A DNA stretch of 64,000 nucleotides from Marinobacterium ramblicola (GTDB lineage Bacteria > Pseudomonadota > Gammaproteobacteria > Pseudomonadales > Balneatricaceae), in the NCBI RefSeq assembly GCF_019084545.1, contig NZ_JAHREP010000005.1:124001-188000 (forward strand). Reading direction: 5' to 3'. Positions 7,843-16,332 of the stretch are shown here, one piece after another. The number at the start of each line of letters is the position of its first letter. The stretch's first letter is position 1. A model generated the notes under the pieces. That model was given only the letters and a program-made list of their open reading frames with translations. It had not been told where the DNA came from and searched no databases. Both the position numbers and the translations under genes were made by a program.

Positions 7843-10820
7843 CCACTGAATCGAATTGTGACCAGAGCTCAATCGCCATTATCGCCATGGACTGCCGGCT
7901 TCCGGGCGCAGCCTCCATCGAAGAGTTGTGGACCGTACTTAGTGACGGGACTTGTACCCTATCTGATCTTGAAGATGACGACATCCTGCGCAGTGGTGTA
8001 GCCGCATCACGGCTGCGACATCCTAATTATGTCAAGCGTGCAGGTGTACTGCCGGATATCGATCGATTCGACTCACAGTATTTCGATATGAGTGCCATTG
8101 AGGCAGATGTACTTGATGTACAGCAACGCGCGATGCTTGAGTCGTCGGTCACTTTGCTCAACCGTGGAAACATTGATCCCGCTCGTTTCCCTGGCCGCAT
8201 CGGCGTGTTCGCAGGCTCGGCGTTCAGTTCTTATCTGTTCGGTGTACTGGAAAGAAGTGATGTAGTCGACTCGCTGGGTGAAATGATGATTCGCCATGGC
8301 AATGACAAGGACTTTCTGGCCACCCGAATCTCTTACAAGCTGAATTTGCGCGGTCCGAGCGTTAACGTTCAAACCGCTTGTTCCACAGGGCTGGTGGCAG
8401 TTCATGCTGCCTGCCAAAGCTTAATGCTCGGCGAATGCGATACCGCCATTGCCGGTTCGGTAAACATCAAGGTACCGCAGCATACGGGCTACCTCTACCA
8501 ACCGGATGGTGTGCTTTCTCCCGACGGAAATTGCCGCCCGCTCGATGCGGAGTCCAACGGAACGCTATTCACCAACGGCCTGGGGCTTGTGCTGCTCAAA
8601 CCGCTGCAACAGGCGATTCTCGATGGCGATGATATTTACGCGGTCATTAAGGGCGCCGCCATTAGCAATGACGGTGCAAGTAAGGTGGGCTTCACCGCCC
8701 CTAGTGTGAATGGCCAAGTTCAAGCGTTGGCCGAGGCCATTGAACTATCGGGTATCGATCCTCAGGACATACAGTACATCGAGGCTCATGGCACTGGCAC
8801 CACGCTGGGTGACCCGATTGAAGTAGAAGCGATAAAGCAGGCGTATGGTGAGGCCGGCCTTGCCTGTGGCATCGGCTCCCTCAAGGGTAACTTCGGGCAT
8901 TTCAACATCGCTGCCGGGGTGATTGGCCTGATCAAGGCCGCTTTGATTCTCAAACACAAAACAATCCCGGCCACCTTGTTTCTAGCTACACCTAACCCGC
9001 TTCTTGAACTGGAAGACTCTCGCTTTTATGTGACAGGCCAGGAGCAGGTGCTGGATCCGCAACGAGCCCAAGTGGTAGCCGTCAGCGCTTTCGGCATGGG
9101 GGGAACCAATTGCCATATGATCCTTGAAGGCTATCGACAGACTGTAGTCGATTCGCAGCTCGTGGAACCGACCGACAAGCCCGGGATATTTACACTATCG
9201 GCTAAGTCTCGTCCAGCTGTCGAGCGATTGGTCAGCGATTACCAACAGTACTTCGACCAAACATCCACGCCTCTCCTGGATACGATGCATACCGCCTACC
9301 ACGGCCGGCCTATTCTTCCTTGCAGGGTCGCCCTAGTTGCACAGTCCAATCGCCAGGCCAAGTCGCTGCTGGCAGCCGGCAACTTCCATCAATTTATCAG
9401 CGGCGACTCCAGCTTGTCGGCCTTTGTGTTCTCCGGACAAGGCACCCAGAATATTGAGATGGGAGCGGACCTTGCGTTGCAATGCCCGGCTTTCAAGCTC
9501 AACCTCGAGCGCATCTTGGCAGTCTTCAGGGAAGAGCATGACCTCGATCTGTCGGCCTACCTCTGGCACCTAGAAAAAGCCCAAGACATCACCTCAACGC
9601 TCATTGCCCAACCACTGCTGTTTGCGGTAGAGCTGGCCTTGGCCCAGACTCTCAATGAGTTTGGCGTCGTCCCGGATTTCGTTTTCGGCCACAGTTTGGG
9701 CGAGGTAATCGCCGCAGCATTCTCAGGGGTTTTCGACCTGCATACCGCAGCCGCACTGATTATCAAGCGCGCCCAGTGCATGGATAAATGCGAGCCGGGA
9801 GAGATGCTGGCGATCGAGCGGCTGGATGGGCTTGAGCAACAGCTCGGTGGCGTAGCCATCGCCGCCCACAACGCACCGACACAAAGCGTGTTGGCGGGCT
9901 CCTTCGAGCGCATAGATGAGATCGTCGCCAAGGCCACCGCTGCGGGTGTGGCGCACCAACGCTTGCGTACCTCTCACGCGTTCCATTCTCCATTGATGCA
10001 AGAGGGCGCCACGCAGTTCATGGCCTACATGAAAGAGGTCAAGTTCGGTCAGGCACGGATTCCGCTTATTTCCAACATAACTGGCCGTCTACTGACTGAA
10101 TACGAGTACAAAAACCCGGTCTATTGGGCTGACCACTTGCTCAAAACCGTGCAGTTCTCCAAGTCGATCCAGACATTGCGGGAGCTGGGTGTACGTACCT
10201 TCGTGGAGGTCGGCCATGGCTTCGCCATGAAGAACTTGATTCAATCGAACTGGGAGGTGAAATCCGCCGATCCGGCGCGGATCGTGCCAGCACTTGGGGC
10301 GGCGGAAGAGGAGTATCAATCGTTTCTCTCGGTGATCGCTGCATATTGGACGTTGTCCGGGACTCTCGAACTAGCACCTTTCGTCGAGGGTAAATGCAAC
10401 GCCGCACTGCCTGTCTATCCCTTCGAAAAGACCCGGCACTGGATCGATCCGGTGATTGGTTTTCGCCCAAGCGGAGAGGCTACCGGCACCACAACGGCCT
10501 GCTCTGTCGTTGTGCCACTGCCAAGCGCAGCTCCTGTCAAGCAGGCTCTGCCCGGGCCACAGGTTACGAATGAAGCCAACCCGGTAGAAGCCCTCGTTTT
10601 GGGCATCTACGAATCTTATCTTGGGGAGGAGATCGATCCGACAATGTCCTTCTTCGATTTGGGCGGTAACTCTTTGATCGCAATTCAGATGATCAACAAG
10701 TTGCGCGAAACCTTTAACTTGGACATTCCATTGCGTGGTTTCTACGGCAACAGTTCGGTGACTGCGATGTCTTTGCAGATCGCCGAGCAATTGCTTGAAG
10801 ACGAGGTTGAACATGTCTGA
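7839..10820 (+). CDS. Type I polyketide synthase module KS-AT-ACP, malonyl-specific
   Basis: A 993-residue single PKS module. The ketosynthase (~8-430) has the full catalytic set: Cys181 in TACSTGL, His317 in EAHGTGTTLGDP and His354 in GNFGHFN. The acyltransferase (~525-830) has FSGQGTQ and GHSLGE with Ser619, and HAFHS (713-717), the signature of malonyl-CoA selection. The C-terminal ACP has FFDLGGNSL with Ser945. There is no ketoreductase, dehydratase or thioesterase, so the beta-keto group should survive and release must occur in trans. The KS would condense the aminoacyl unit from the preceding A-T protein with malonyl-ACP. The gene overlaps its neighbours on both sides (4 and 8 bases), so expression is tightly coupled. 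Confidence 0.94.
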   Translation: MTTESNCDQSSIAIIAMDCRLPGAASIEELWTVLSDGTCTLSDLEDDDILRSGVAASRLRHPNYVKRAGVLPDIDRFDSQYFDMSAIEADVLDVQQRAMLESSVTLLNRGNIDPARFPGRIGVFAGSAFSSYLFGVLERSDVVDSLGEMMIRHGNDKDFLATRISYKLNLRGPSVNVQTACSTGLVAVHAACQSLMLGECDTAIAGSVNIKVPQHTGYLYQPDGVLSPDGNCRPLDAESNGTLFTNGLGLVLLKPLQQAILDGDDIYAVIKGAAISNDGASKVGFTAPSVNGQVQALAEAIELSGIDPQDIQYIEAHGTGTTLGDPIEVEAIKQAYGEAGLACGIGSLKGNFGHFNIAAGVIGLIKAALILKHKTIPATLFLATPNPLLELEDSRFYVTGQEQVLDPQRAQVVAVSAFGMGGTNCHMILEGYRQTVVDSQLVEPTDKPGIFTLSAKSRPAVERLVSDYQQYFDQTSTPLLDTMHTAYHGRPILPCRVALVAQSNRQAKSLLAAGNFHQFISGDSSLSAFVFSGQGTQNIEMGADLALQCPAFKLNLERILAVFREEHDLDLSAYLWHLEKAQDITSTLIAQPLLFAVELALAQTLNEFGVVPDFVFGHSLGEVIAAAFSGVFDLHTAAALIIKRAQCMDKCEPGEMLAIERLDGLEQQLGGVAIAAHNAPTQSVLAGSFERIDEIVAKATAAGVAHQRLRTSHAFHSPLMQEGATQFMAYMKEVKFGQARIPLISNITGRLLTEYEYKNPVYWADHLLKTVQFSKSIQTLRELGVRTFVEVGHGFAMKNLIQSNWEVKSADPARIVPALGAAEEEYQSFLSVIAAYWTLSGTLELAPFVEGKCNAALPVYPFEKTRHWIDPVIGFRPSGEATGTTTACSVVVPLPSAAPVKQALPGPQVTNEANPVEALVLGIYESYLGEEIDPTMSFFDLGGNSLIAIQMINKLRETFNLDIPLRGFYGNSSVTAMSLQIAEQLLEDEVEHV

Positions 10821-11967
10821 AGCAGCCAAGTTTTCACCTAGTCAAATGGCGGCGTTGCGCTCCCGGCTCAAGACGTTGCTACCCGACGATTCATCTGCTT
10901 CGACGCAGGCGGCTCCAGGTAAGACGATCCCGGAATTGGGCGTCATTTTCTTTTCCGGATTGAGTATCGGACAGAACCCCTACGAGCTGCTGCTGGAGGT
11001 GGCAAAGTTCGTCGATGAGAGTGGCTTCAATGCCATCTGGACGCCGGAGCGGCACTTCACCGAAGTAGGAGGCGCTTATCCGAATCCGTCGGTTCTCGCA
11101 GCGGCATTGGCAACAGTGACGCGGCATGTCCGACTTCGTGCTGGCAGCATCAATCTGCCCTTGCATGATCCAATGCGGGTGGCGGAAGAGTGGGCAGTGG
11201 TTGACAACCTGTCTGGCGGCCGGGTGGATCTGGCGTTGGCTCCCGGTTGGCATGTGCGCGATTTCGTTCTGAAATCGGAGAACTTCACCGCGAGGTTCGA
11301 CATTATGAATGACTACCGTCGTGAACTGTCCTCCCTATGGGAAGGTGTTGAGTGCTCAAGGATTGATGCCAACGGCCACACACAGAAGATCGTCACCTAT
11401 CCACGTCCCGTGCAGAGGCAGTTGCCACTCTGGCTCACGACTTCGCAGAAGGAAGAAGCCTGGCGCTTTGCCGGAGATAACGGCCTGAACGTTCTGACGG
11501 CGCTAATCAACTTCGGTCCCAAGGACCTAGAGAAACGTATTCGAATCTACCGTGAGGCGAGGGCTGCAGCGGGGCTTGATCCGGCTAAAGGGGTTGTCTC
11601 GCTGATGCTCCATACCTATCTGGACCAGAGTGACGATGCGGCGATCGAAACGGTTCGAGCGCCGTTGAGTGACTACCTCAAGTCGTTCGTGGGCCAACAC
11701 CAAACGGCGAATACTGACAAGGACGCGAAGGTTAATGCCATCAGCGCGGTTGGGACGGACAGCGATGATTTTGTCGACATGGTGTTCAGTCGCTATATCA
11801 ACACCAGTTCCCTGATCGGCAGCCCCGAACGTGCCGCAACGATACTGAAAACATTCAAGTCGATGGGGGTCGATGAAGTGGCCTGTCTCGTCGATTTTGG
11901 AGTAACCGGTAGCGACACACTGAATAGCCTGCGTCTTCTTTCCTCTCTGATACGTGAGCAGCAATGA
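10813..11967 (+). CDS. Luciferase-like FMN-dependent monooxygenase, natural-product type
   Basis: A 384-residue LLM-class flavin monooxygenase of the subgroup that works on carrier-bound intermediates of PKS/NRPS lines (MupA-like). Visible hallmarks are ELGVIFFSGLS, FNAIWTPERHFTEVGGAYPNP, LRAGSINLPLHDPMRVAEEW, VVDNLSGGRVDLALAPGWH and YPRPVQRQLPLW. The first ~30 residues resemble the linker that joins such domains to carrier domains when fused. The start at 10813 overlaps the PKS stop by eight bases and has GAGG upstream. It should use FMNH2, which the flavin reductase at 15464-16168 could supply. Predicted role: hydroxylation of the carbon alpha to the thioester of the beta-ketoacyl-ACP. The position of oxygenation is inference. 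Confidence 0.9.
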   Translation: MSEAAKFSPSQMAALRSRLKTLLPDDSSASTQAAPGKTIPELGVIFFSGLSIGQNPYELLLEVAKFVDESGFNAIWTPERHFTEVGGAYPNPSVLAAALATVTRHVRLRAGSINLPLHDPMRVAEEWAVVDNLSGGRVDLALAPGWHVRDFVLKSENFTARFDIMNDYRRELSSLWEGVECSRIDANGHTQKIVTYPRPVQRQLPLWLTTSQKEEAWRFAGDNGLNVLTALINFGPKDLEKRIRIYREARAAAGLDPAKGVVSLMLHTYLDQSDDAAIETVRAPLSDYLKSFVGQHQTANTDKDAKVNAISAVGTDSDDFVDMVFSRYINTSSLIGSPERAATILKTFKSMGVDEVACLVDFGVTGSDTLNSLRLLSSLIREQQ

Positions 11968-12491
11968 CCACTTACCGCTTCAAGGGCGTGACGCCCGAGA
12001 TCCATCCTGACGCCTATTTGTTCGACAATGCCATCATCATTGGCGATGTTCGAATCGAGAAAAATGTCAGCATCTGGCCCGGGGTGACAATCCGGGGTGA
12101 CAAGGCACCCATTGTGATCAAGGAAGGCAGCAACATTCAGGAGCATGCAGTGCTGCATGCTGACCCCGGCTATCCATTGACCATCGATAAAAATGTCACC
12201 GTAGGACATGCCGCGGTGCTGCATGGCTGCACCGTCGGCGAGAATTCGGTGATTGGCATCGGTGCCATCCTGCTCAATGGCTCCAGCGTACCTGCAGACT
12301 CGCTGGTGACGGCGGGCTCGGTCTTGAGTGCTGGCCCTCATTTTGCTCCCGGCTGCATGATTGCAGGCTCCCCGGCCAAGAGGCTGGTGGATTTAAGCAA
12401 GAGTGATCTTCAAAATCTGAGGGATACGGCACTGGAGTATCGGGCACTGGCGAATGAATACAGAGACAGCCTTGAACGATTGCCGTCTTGA
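11964..12491 (+). CDS. Gamma-carbonic-anhydrase-like hexapeptide-repeat protein (YrdA/PaaY family)
   Basis: A 175-residue left-handed beta-helix protein built from hexapeptide repeats (IIIGDVRIEKNVSIWPGVTIRGD). Three histidines match the zinc ligands of gamma-carbonic anhydrases: His65 in VLHAD, His82 in VGHAA and His87 in VLHGC. Family members are carbonic anhydrases, or, as with PaaY, thioesterases that clear stalled CoA or carrier-bound acyl groups. In this operon it might hydrolyse the thioester or handle the CO2 released on decarboxylation; neither is shown by the sequence. ATGA overlap with the monooxygenase gene. It would be unusual for such a gene to sit inside a PKS operon by chance, so a pathway role is likely. 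Confidence 0.88.
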   Translation: MTTYRFKGVTPEIHPDAYLFDNAIIIGDVRIEKNVSIWPGVTIRGDKAPIVIKEGSNIQEHAVLHADPGYPLTIDKNVTVGHAAVLHGCTVGENSVIGIGAILLNGSSVPADSLVTAGSVLSAGPHFAPGCMIAGSPAKRLVDLSKSDLQNLRDTALEYRALANEYRDSLERLPS

Positions 12492-12498
12492 GTCACTC

Positions 12499-13257
12499 AT
12501 GGCCCAGAACCCTTGCCGATTGATCCGATTTAGCGGTGCCGATTCACGGGACGTACTCGCCTGCATTCCTCATGCAGGGGCGGGCGTCTCGGTATTCAAT
12601 GACTGGTCTTGTCTGCTGGGCGACTGGGTAAAGCTCGCGTTCGTCCAGTTACCCGGACGGGAAGACCGGCTGCAGGAGTCGCTCACGCAACCCCTGGAGC
12701 ACATTGCTTGGCAGCTCGCAGAGGCTCTGATGGCACTTGCGCCGCGCACACTGGCTATTTTCGGGCACAGCATGGGGGCCTCGCTCGCCTGGGCGGTCGC
12801 CGGCATGCTGTGGAAGCGTCATGGTGTGTGCGCCACGTTGATCCTATCGGCGCAGTCACCGCAGCCACGTCGTCTCGGCGCACTGAACCCCACTGCCGAT
12901 CTACGGGGCTGGTTTGCACGAATGGGTGAGCCTTATCCAGAAGCGCTTGACCATCCAGAGGTACGAGCGCTGTTTTGCCTGACCTTCGAACACGATCTGG
13001 CCTGGATGGATCGGGAACTCCCGCAGACGCCCGACGGACCTTATCCCTTTGATGTGCACTGCCTGTATGGGAGCGACGACGGCTTGGTGGGCCGGGATGC
13101 CATGGCGCAGTGGGCGACGCTGACCACCGGCTCGTTCGCGCTGACCGAGATCCATGGCGGACACCTTTATCCGTTAAGCGCTCAGCAACACATCATCGAC
13201 TACCTCAAACCCATCATTGCTACTAGGAAGCGCCATGCCGACACCCTCTGTCCTTGA
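12499..13257 (+). CDS. Type II thioesterase (alpha/beta hydrolase)
   Basis: A 252-residue external thioesterase of the GrsT/RifR type. It shows the usual opening CIPHAGAGVSVFNDW, the nucleophile elbow GHSMGA (Ser91), the acid in LYGSDDGLV and the histidine in HGGHLYP near the C-terminus. It is the only hydrolase of this class in the cluster and neither synthase protein carries its own thioesterase, so it may both release the product and edit mis-primed carriers. I placed the start at 12499, seven bases after the previous stop. An in-frame ATG at 12454 inside the upstream gene would add 15 residues. The 3' end overlaps the next gene by 23 bases. Confidence 0.92.
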   Translation: MAQNPCRLIRFSGADSRDVLACIPHAGAGVSVFNDWSCLLGDWVKLAFVQLPGREDRLQESLTQPLEHIAWQLAEALMALAPRTLAIFGHSMGASLAWAVAGMLWKRHGVCATLILSAQSPQPRRLGALNPTADLRGWFARMGEPYPEALDHPEVRALFCLTFEHDLAWMDRELPQTPDGPYPFDVHCLYGSDDGLVGRDAMAQWATLTTGSFALTEIHGGHLYPLSAQQHIIDYLKPIIATRKRHADTLCP

Positions 13258-14050
13258 TAAAGTCCGTAAAGACGGCGTGATCCACGTCGGTTTTCAGCGA
13301 CACACGCCGCCGTTTTCGTATTGCACCCAACCATCGTTCGTGCCGCAGGGCTATTCGGTTGACCTCTTCCGCCAGGTCATGGCCGGGATTTGCCGCCGAC
13401 ATGGCATCGACAGCTGTCAAATTCGCGCTGTTGAAGTGACGTCCTCAACACGTTTGGCACTGCTGGAAGACGGCAGCATCGACATCGAATGCGGCTCCAC
13501 CACGATCACTCCCGAGCGGAAAACCAGAAACCGATTCAGCCGACCGATCTTCTTCACCTCGCACCGGATTCTGGTTAAGAGCACCGTTTTGAGCAGCGCT
13601 GGCAAGCCAAAGGGAGCTATAACGGTCGTCGGAATACAAGGATCGACCAGCCACGCGGCACTCATGGCGTGGCCTAGCGCCGATGTCGACTATCGATTCT
13701 GCGGCAGTGCAAACATCGCATCGGCCTTCAAGAGCTTTTGTCAGGATGAGCAGGTCGATGCCATAGTGGCTGATGAGGTTATCCTGAAGGCCCTGATGCT
13801 CAACGCGGCGATTGCCGATGTGCAATTGCTGCCACATCGCATCGGTGGTGAACCCTACGGTTTCATGATTCGCCTGGGAGACTCGATTTTCCAAGCTGAA
13901 GTTGACGTCGAGCTGGAGAGGCTCATGGCAGTGGGCCCCTTCGAAACCACGTACGCCACCTGGTTTACCGGGCGACTGCCAAGCATGGGCTTCGACCTGA
14001 ATATACCCCTGACCGGCGAAATGCGTGAGCGTCTTAACTCCGCGCAATGA
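13235..14050 (+). CDS. Solute-binding-protein-fold protein without a signal peptide
   Basis: A 271-residue member of the SBP family 3 fold. It starts directly with the mature-type sequence (MPTPSVLDKVRKDGVIHVGF) and keeps HTPPFSY, QGYSVDLFRQV and the cleft motif DIECGSTTITPERK. There is no signal peptide: AGGAAG sits just before the ATG at 13235, and the longer reading from 13217 adds only MLLGSA. The protein should therefore stay in the cytoplasm, unlike the exported relative at 1566-2357. Possible roles are binding of substrate or product, self-protection, or an enzymatic role as in the cyclohexadienyl dehydratase branch; the sequence does not decide. It overlaps the thioesterase gene by 23 bases, so it belongs to the operon. 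Confidence 0.85.
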   Translation: MPTPSVLDKVRKDGVIHVGFQRHTPPFSYCTQPSFVPQGYSVDLFRQVMAGICRRHGIDSCQIRAVEVTSSTRLALLEDGSIDIECGSTTITPERKTRNRFSRPIFFTSHRILVKSTVLSSAGKPKGAITVVGIQGSTSHAALMAWPSADVDYRFCGSANIASAFKSFCQDEQVDAIVADEVILKALMLNAAIADVQLLPHRIGGEPYGFMIRLGDSIFQAEVDVELERLMAVGPFETTYATWFTGRLPSMGFDLNIPLTGEMRERLNSAQ

Positions 14051-14055
14051 ATCTA

Positions 14056-14090
14056 TTGCTCAACGACAACCCCCGGATGTTGTTGAGCAA
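14056..14090 (+). terminator. Stem-loop between the SBP-like and homoserine dehydrogenase genes
   Basis: A perfect 9-base stem (TTGCTCAAC/GTTGAGCAA) with a 17-base loop lies in the 75-base gap before the homoserine dehydrogenase gene. It is followed by CTGAACAAAAAG, without a T-run. It may set relative expression or mRNA stability rather than act as a full terminator. Called by eye. Confidence 0.4.
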
Positions 14091-14125
14091 CTGAACAAAA
14101 AGTCTTCGAACAGAGTGAGATAGTC

Positions 14126-15418
14126 ATGAAAATAGGTGTATTGGGATTCGGCAACGTCGCCTCGGCGACGGTACAGAAGTTCATGTCGAATCGGGATCTG
14201 ATTGCGTCCAAGACCGACGTGCAACTGGAGATTGTCAAGGTCGCCACCCGTACAGTGGCGCGCGCCGAAGGGCATGTACCCGAAGGCTGCGAGATCGTCA
14301 CGGACTGCTGGGCGCTGGTCGATGATCCCTCCATTGATGTCGTGATAGAGCTCATTGGTGGCACGGGCATCGCCAAAGACCTAGTGATACGTGCGATTAC
14401 CAATAAAAAACACATCATCACGGCCAACAAGGCATTGCTAGCTCTCTATGGTGAAGAGATCTTCGAACTCGCCGATCAAATGGGCGTGTGTGTACTGTTC
14501 GAGGGCGCGGTGGCGGTGTCCATCCCGATCATCAAAACGCTGAAGGAGTCGGTGGCCGCCAACCGGGTGACCTCGCTCATCGGGATCCTAAACGGCACCT
14601 CGAACTACATCCTGTCGCAAATGAGCCAGCATGGAGCGTCGTTCGACGAAGCGCTGGCCCAGGCACAGCAGAAAGGTTACGCCGAAGCGGATCCGACCCT
14701 CGATGTGAATGGCGAAGACGCAGCACACAAAATCACCTTGCTCAGTTCGCTGGCTTTTGGTGTCCCAGTCAATTTTTCGGCGGTGGATTTCAAGGGCGTC
14801 ACCAGGGTTGAGCCGGTCGATATAGCGGCGGCGGCCCGGCTCGGTTACCAGCTCAAACTCATTGCTCAGACCCAACTGCAAGGCGGTGAGGTGTGGGTCT
14901 CGGTGGCCCCGACGCTGGTGCCGAACGCATCCATGTTGACACATGTCAACGGCTCCATGAACGGCATCGCGCTGACCGGTGACCTGTTCGGTTCAGCCTT
15001 CCTCTACGGATCCGGTGCCGGTGGCGTACAGACCGCGAGTGCGGTGCTAGCCGACTTGATCGATCTTGCTAAAGGCTCGCGGGGTGAAAACTACGTGGGA
15101 CTTCCGAACATGGGTTTCAAACGGAACGCGATCAAGGCAAGGCCGTACATTGCTTCCGATGCCAGGCAGAGCCGCTTCTACTTCCGGATGAAGGTCGAAA
15201 ATAAAGTGGGTGTGCTGGCCGAGGTCAGTTCGATATTTGCCAGCGCCAATGTGTCGGTCAGCGCCATTTTCCAGGACGAACGCGAGGGCGATCTGGCTGA
15301 CATCATTATTACCACCCATAGCATCACAACGGGCCAGGTACAGAAGGTGCTGCCTGCGTTGCAGGGGGCAGCCGCTTCAGGCCATGGAATCGTCATCTAT
15401 CCGGTGCTGGACGAGTAG
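14126..15418 (+). CDS. Homoserine dehydrogenase with variant conserved motifs, candidate self-resistance target copy
   Basis: A 430-residue NAD(P)-dependent homoserine dehydrogenase with a C-terminal ACT domain (~355-425). The substrate core is intact: GILNGTSNYIL (153-163) and GYAEADPTLDVNGEDAAHK, where Glu187, Asp193, Asp198 and Lys202 match the spacing of yeast Glu208, Asp214, Asp219 and Lys223. Three usually invariant places differ: the dinucleotide loop is GFGNVASA (7-14) rather than GxGTVGxG; FEGAVAVSIP (125-134) replaces FEAAVAGGIP; GVQTASAV (301-308) has Gln303 where Pro is usual. It sits inside the operon without other threonine-pathway genes. A resistant copy of the target of the cluster's product is the best explanation. 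Supplying homoserine as a precursor is the alternative. Confidence 0.93.
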   Translation: MKIGVLGFGNVASATVQKFMSNRDLIASKTDVQLEIVKVATRTVARAEGHVPEGCEIVTDCWALVDDPSIDVVIELIGGTGIAKDLVIRAITNKKHIITANKALLALYGEEIFELADQMGVCVLFEGAVAVSIPIIKTLKESVAANRVTSLIGILNGTSNYILSQMSQHGASFDEALAQAQQKGYAEADPTLDVNGEDAAHKITLLSSLAFGVPVNFSAVDFKGVTRVEPVDIAAAARLGYQLKLIAQTQLQGGEVWVSVAPTLVPNASMLTHVNGSMNGIALTGDLFGSAFLYGSGAGGVQTASAVLADLIDLAKGSRGENYVGLPNMGFKRNAIKARPYIASDARQSRFYFRMKVENKVGVLAEVSSIFASANVSVSAIFQDEREGDLADIIITTHSITTGQVQKVLPALQGAAASGHGIVIYPVLDE

Positions 15419-15463
15419 ACATCAGCTGATCAGCCAACTAGAACCTGTAGAGAGGAGCCTCAC

Positions 15464-16168
15464 TTGAACGGACTCATTGCGTGCCAGATTCAGGATATCA
15501 ACCGACTGTCCTCCGACATTCTCGGCATCACACTGGCACTGGATGCCGACAGCTTTTCCTATCGTCCAGGCCAGTACATTGATCTGGTTCTGGCCGATGG
15601 TACACGGCGAAGTTTTTCCATTGCCAGCGGCGCATGTACATCGAGAACGATCGAACTGCATGTTCGGGAAGTCACGAGTAGTCGGTTCATCGCCAAAGTG
15701 CTGGAAACCAGTGGTAAGTCGGGCTGCCTGTCCATTGCTGGCCCTTTTGGAGATCTCTACTACCGCGGTGCACCCGCGGTGCCGGGCTCGGCGATCATTA
15801 TGATGGCCTCGGGAACCGGGTTCAGCTCAATCAAGGCGATCATGGAGGAGTTGCTTGAATCCGATTCACAGCATCCGGTGTACCTCTATTGGGGCGGTCG
15901 CTGTGGTGCCGATCTTTACCTTAGGGGGTGGGTGGAGCAGGTCATGAAGGTGATGCCAGGTCTGTCGTTCATTCCTGTGTTGAGTGCCCCAGAGCCAGAG
16001 GATCAGTGGATCGGGCGTGGCGGGAACGTACATCAAGCGGTTATGGCTGACTTTCCGGACATGCGTAATTGTCACGTCTACGCTTGCGGTGCACCGATTG
16101 TCGTGGAGTCCACTCGTAGGGACTTTAGTGACCTCTGTGGTCTACCGAAGTCGCAATTCGTTGCATAG
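15464..16168 (+). CDS. NAD(P)H-flavin reductase (Fre/LuxG type)
   Basis: A 234-residue ferredoxin-reductase-fold protein with no iron-sulfur domain. It has the flavin-binding YRPGQYIDL and RSFSIAS motifs, the nucleotide-binding MASGTGFSSIKA, the Fre/LuxG-typical YLYWGGR and a C-terminal VYACGAP. These enzymes reduce free FMN with NAD(P)H. It would feed FMNH2 to the luciferase-like monooxygenase in the same operon, a well-known partnership (compare LuxG with LuxAB). The start is TTG at 15464, chosen because AGAGGAG lies seven bases upstream. It appears to be the last gene of the operon. Confidence 0.88.
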   Translation: MNGLIACQIQDINRLSSDILGITLALDADSFSYRPGQYIDLVLADGTRRSFSIASGACTSRTIELHVREVTSSRFIAKVLETSGKSGCLSIAGPFGDLYYRGAPAVPGSAIIMMASGTGFSSIKAIMEELLESDSQHPVYLYWGGRCGADLYLRGWVEQVMKVMPGLSFIPVLSAPEPEDQWIGRGGNVHQAVMADFPDMRNCHVYACGAPIVVESTRRDFSDLCGLPKSQFVA

Positions 16169-16173
16169 GATGC

Positions 16174-16193
16174 GACTCCCATATTAGGGAGTC
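16174..16193 (+). terminator. Hairpin at the 3' end of the biosynthetic operon
   Basis: A perfect 7-base stem (GACTCCC/GGGAGTC) with loop ATATTA starts six bases after the flavin reductase stop. The following sequence is TGTGATTAAGC, so the T-run is poor. It marks the likely end of the operon. The rest of 16194-16332 shows nothing recognisable. Confidence 0.5.
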
Positions 16194-16332
16194 TGTGATT
16201 AAGCTCTTATTCCCGATGTAGTTCGCAATTGCCGCAACGGGAACTCAATTTAGGCGTCACTCTCCAGCTTTTTCCATCATTGAACCACTACACCTTTATC
16301 CTGTTGATCGATTACCAGCGCTGCCGGCCGCT

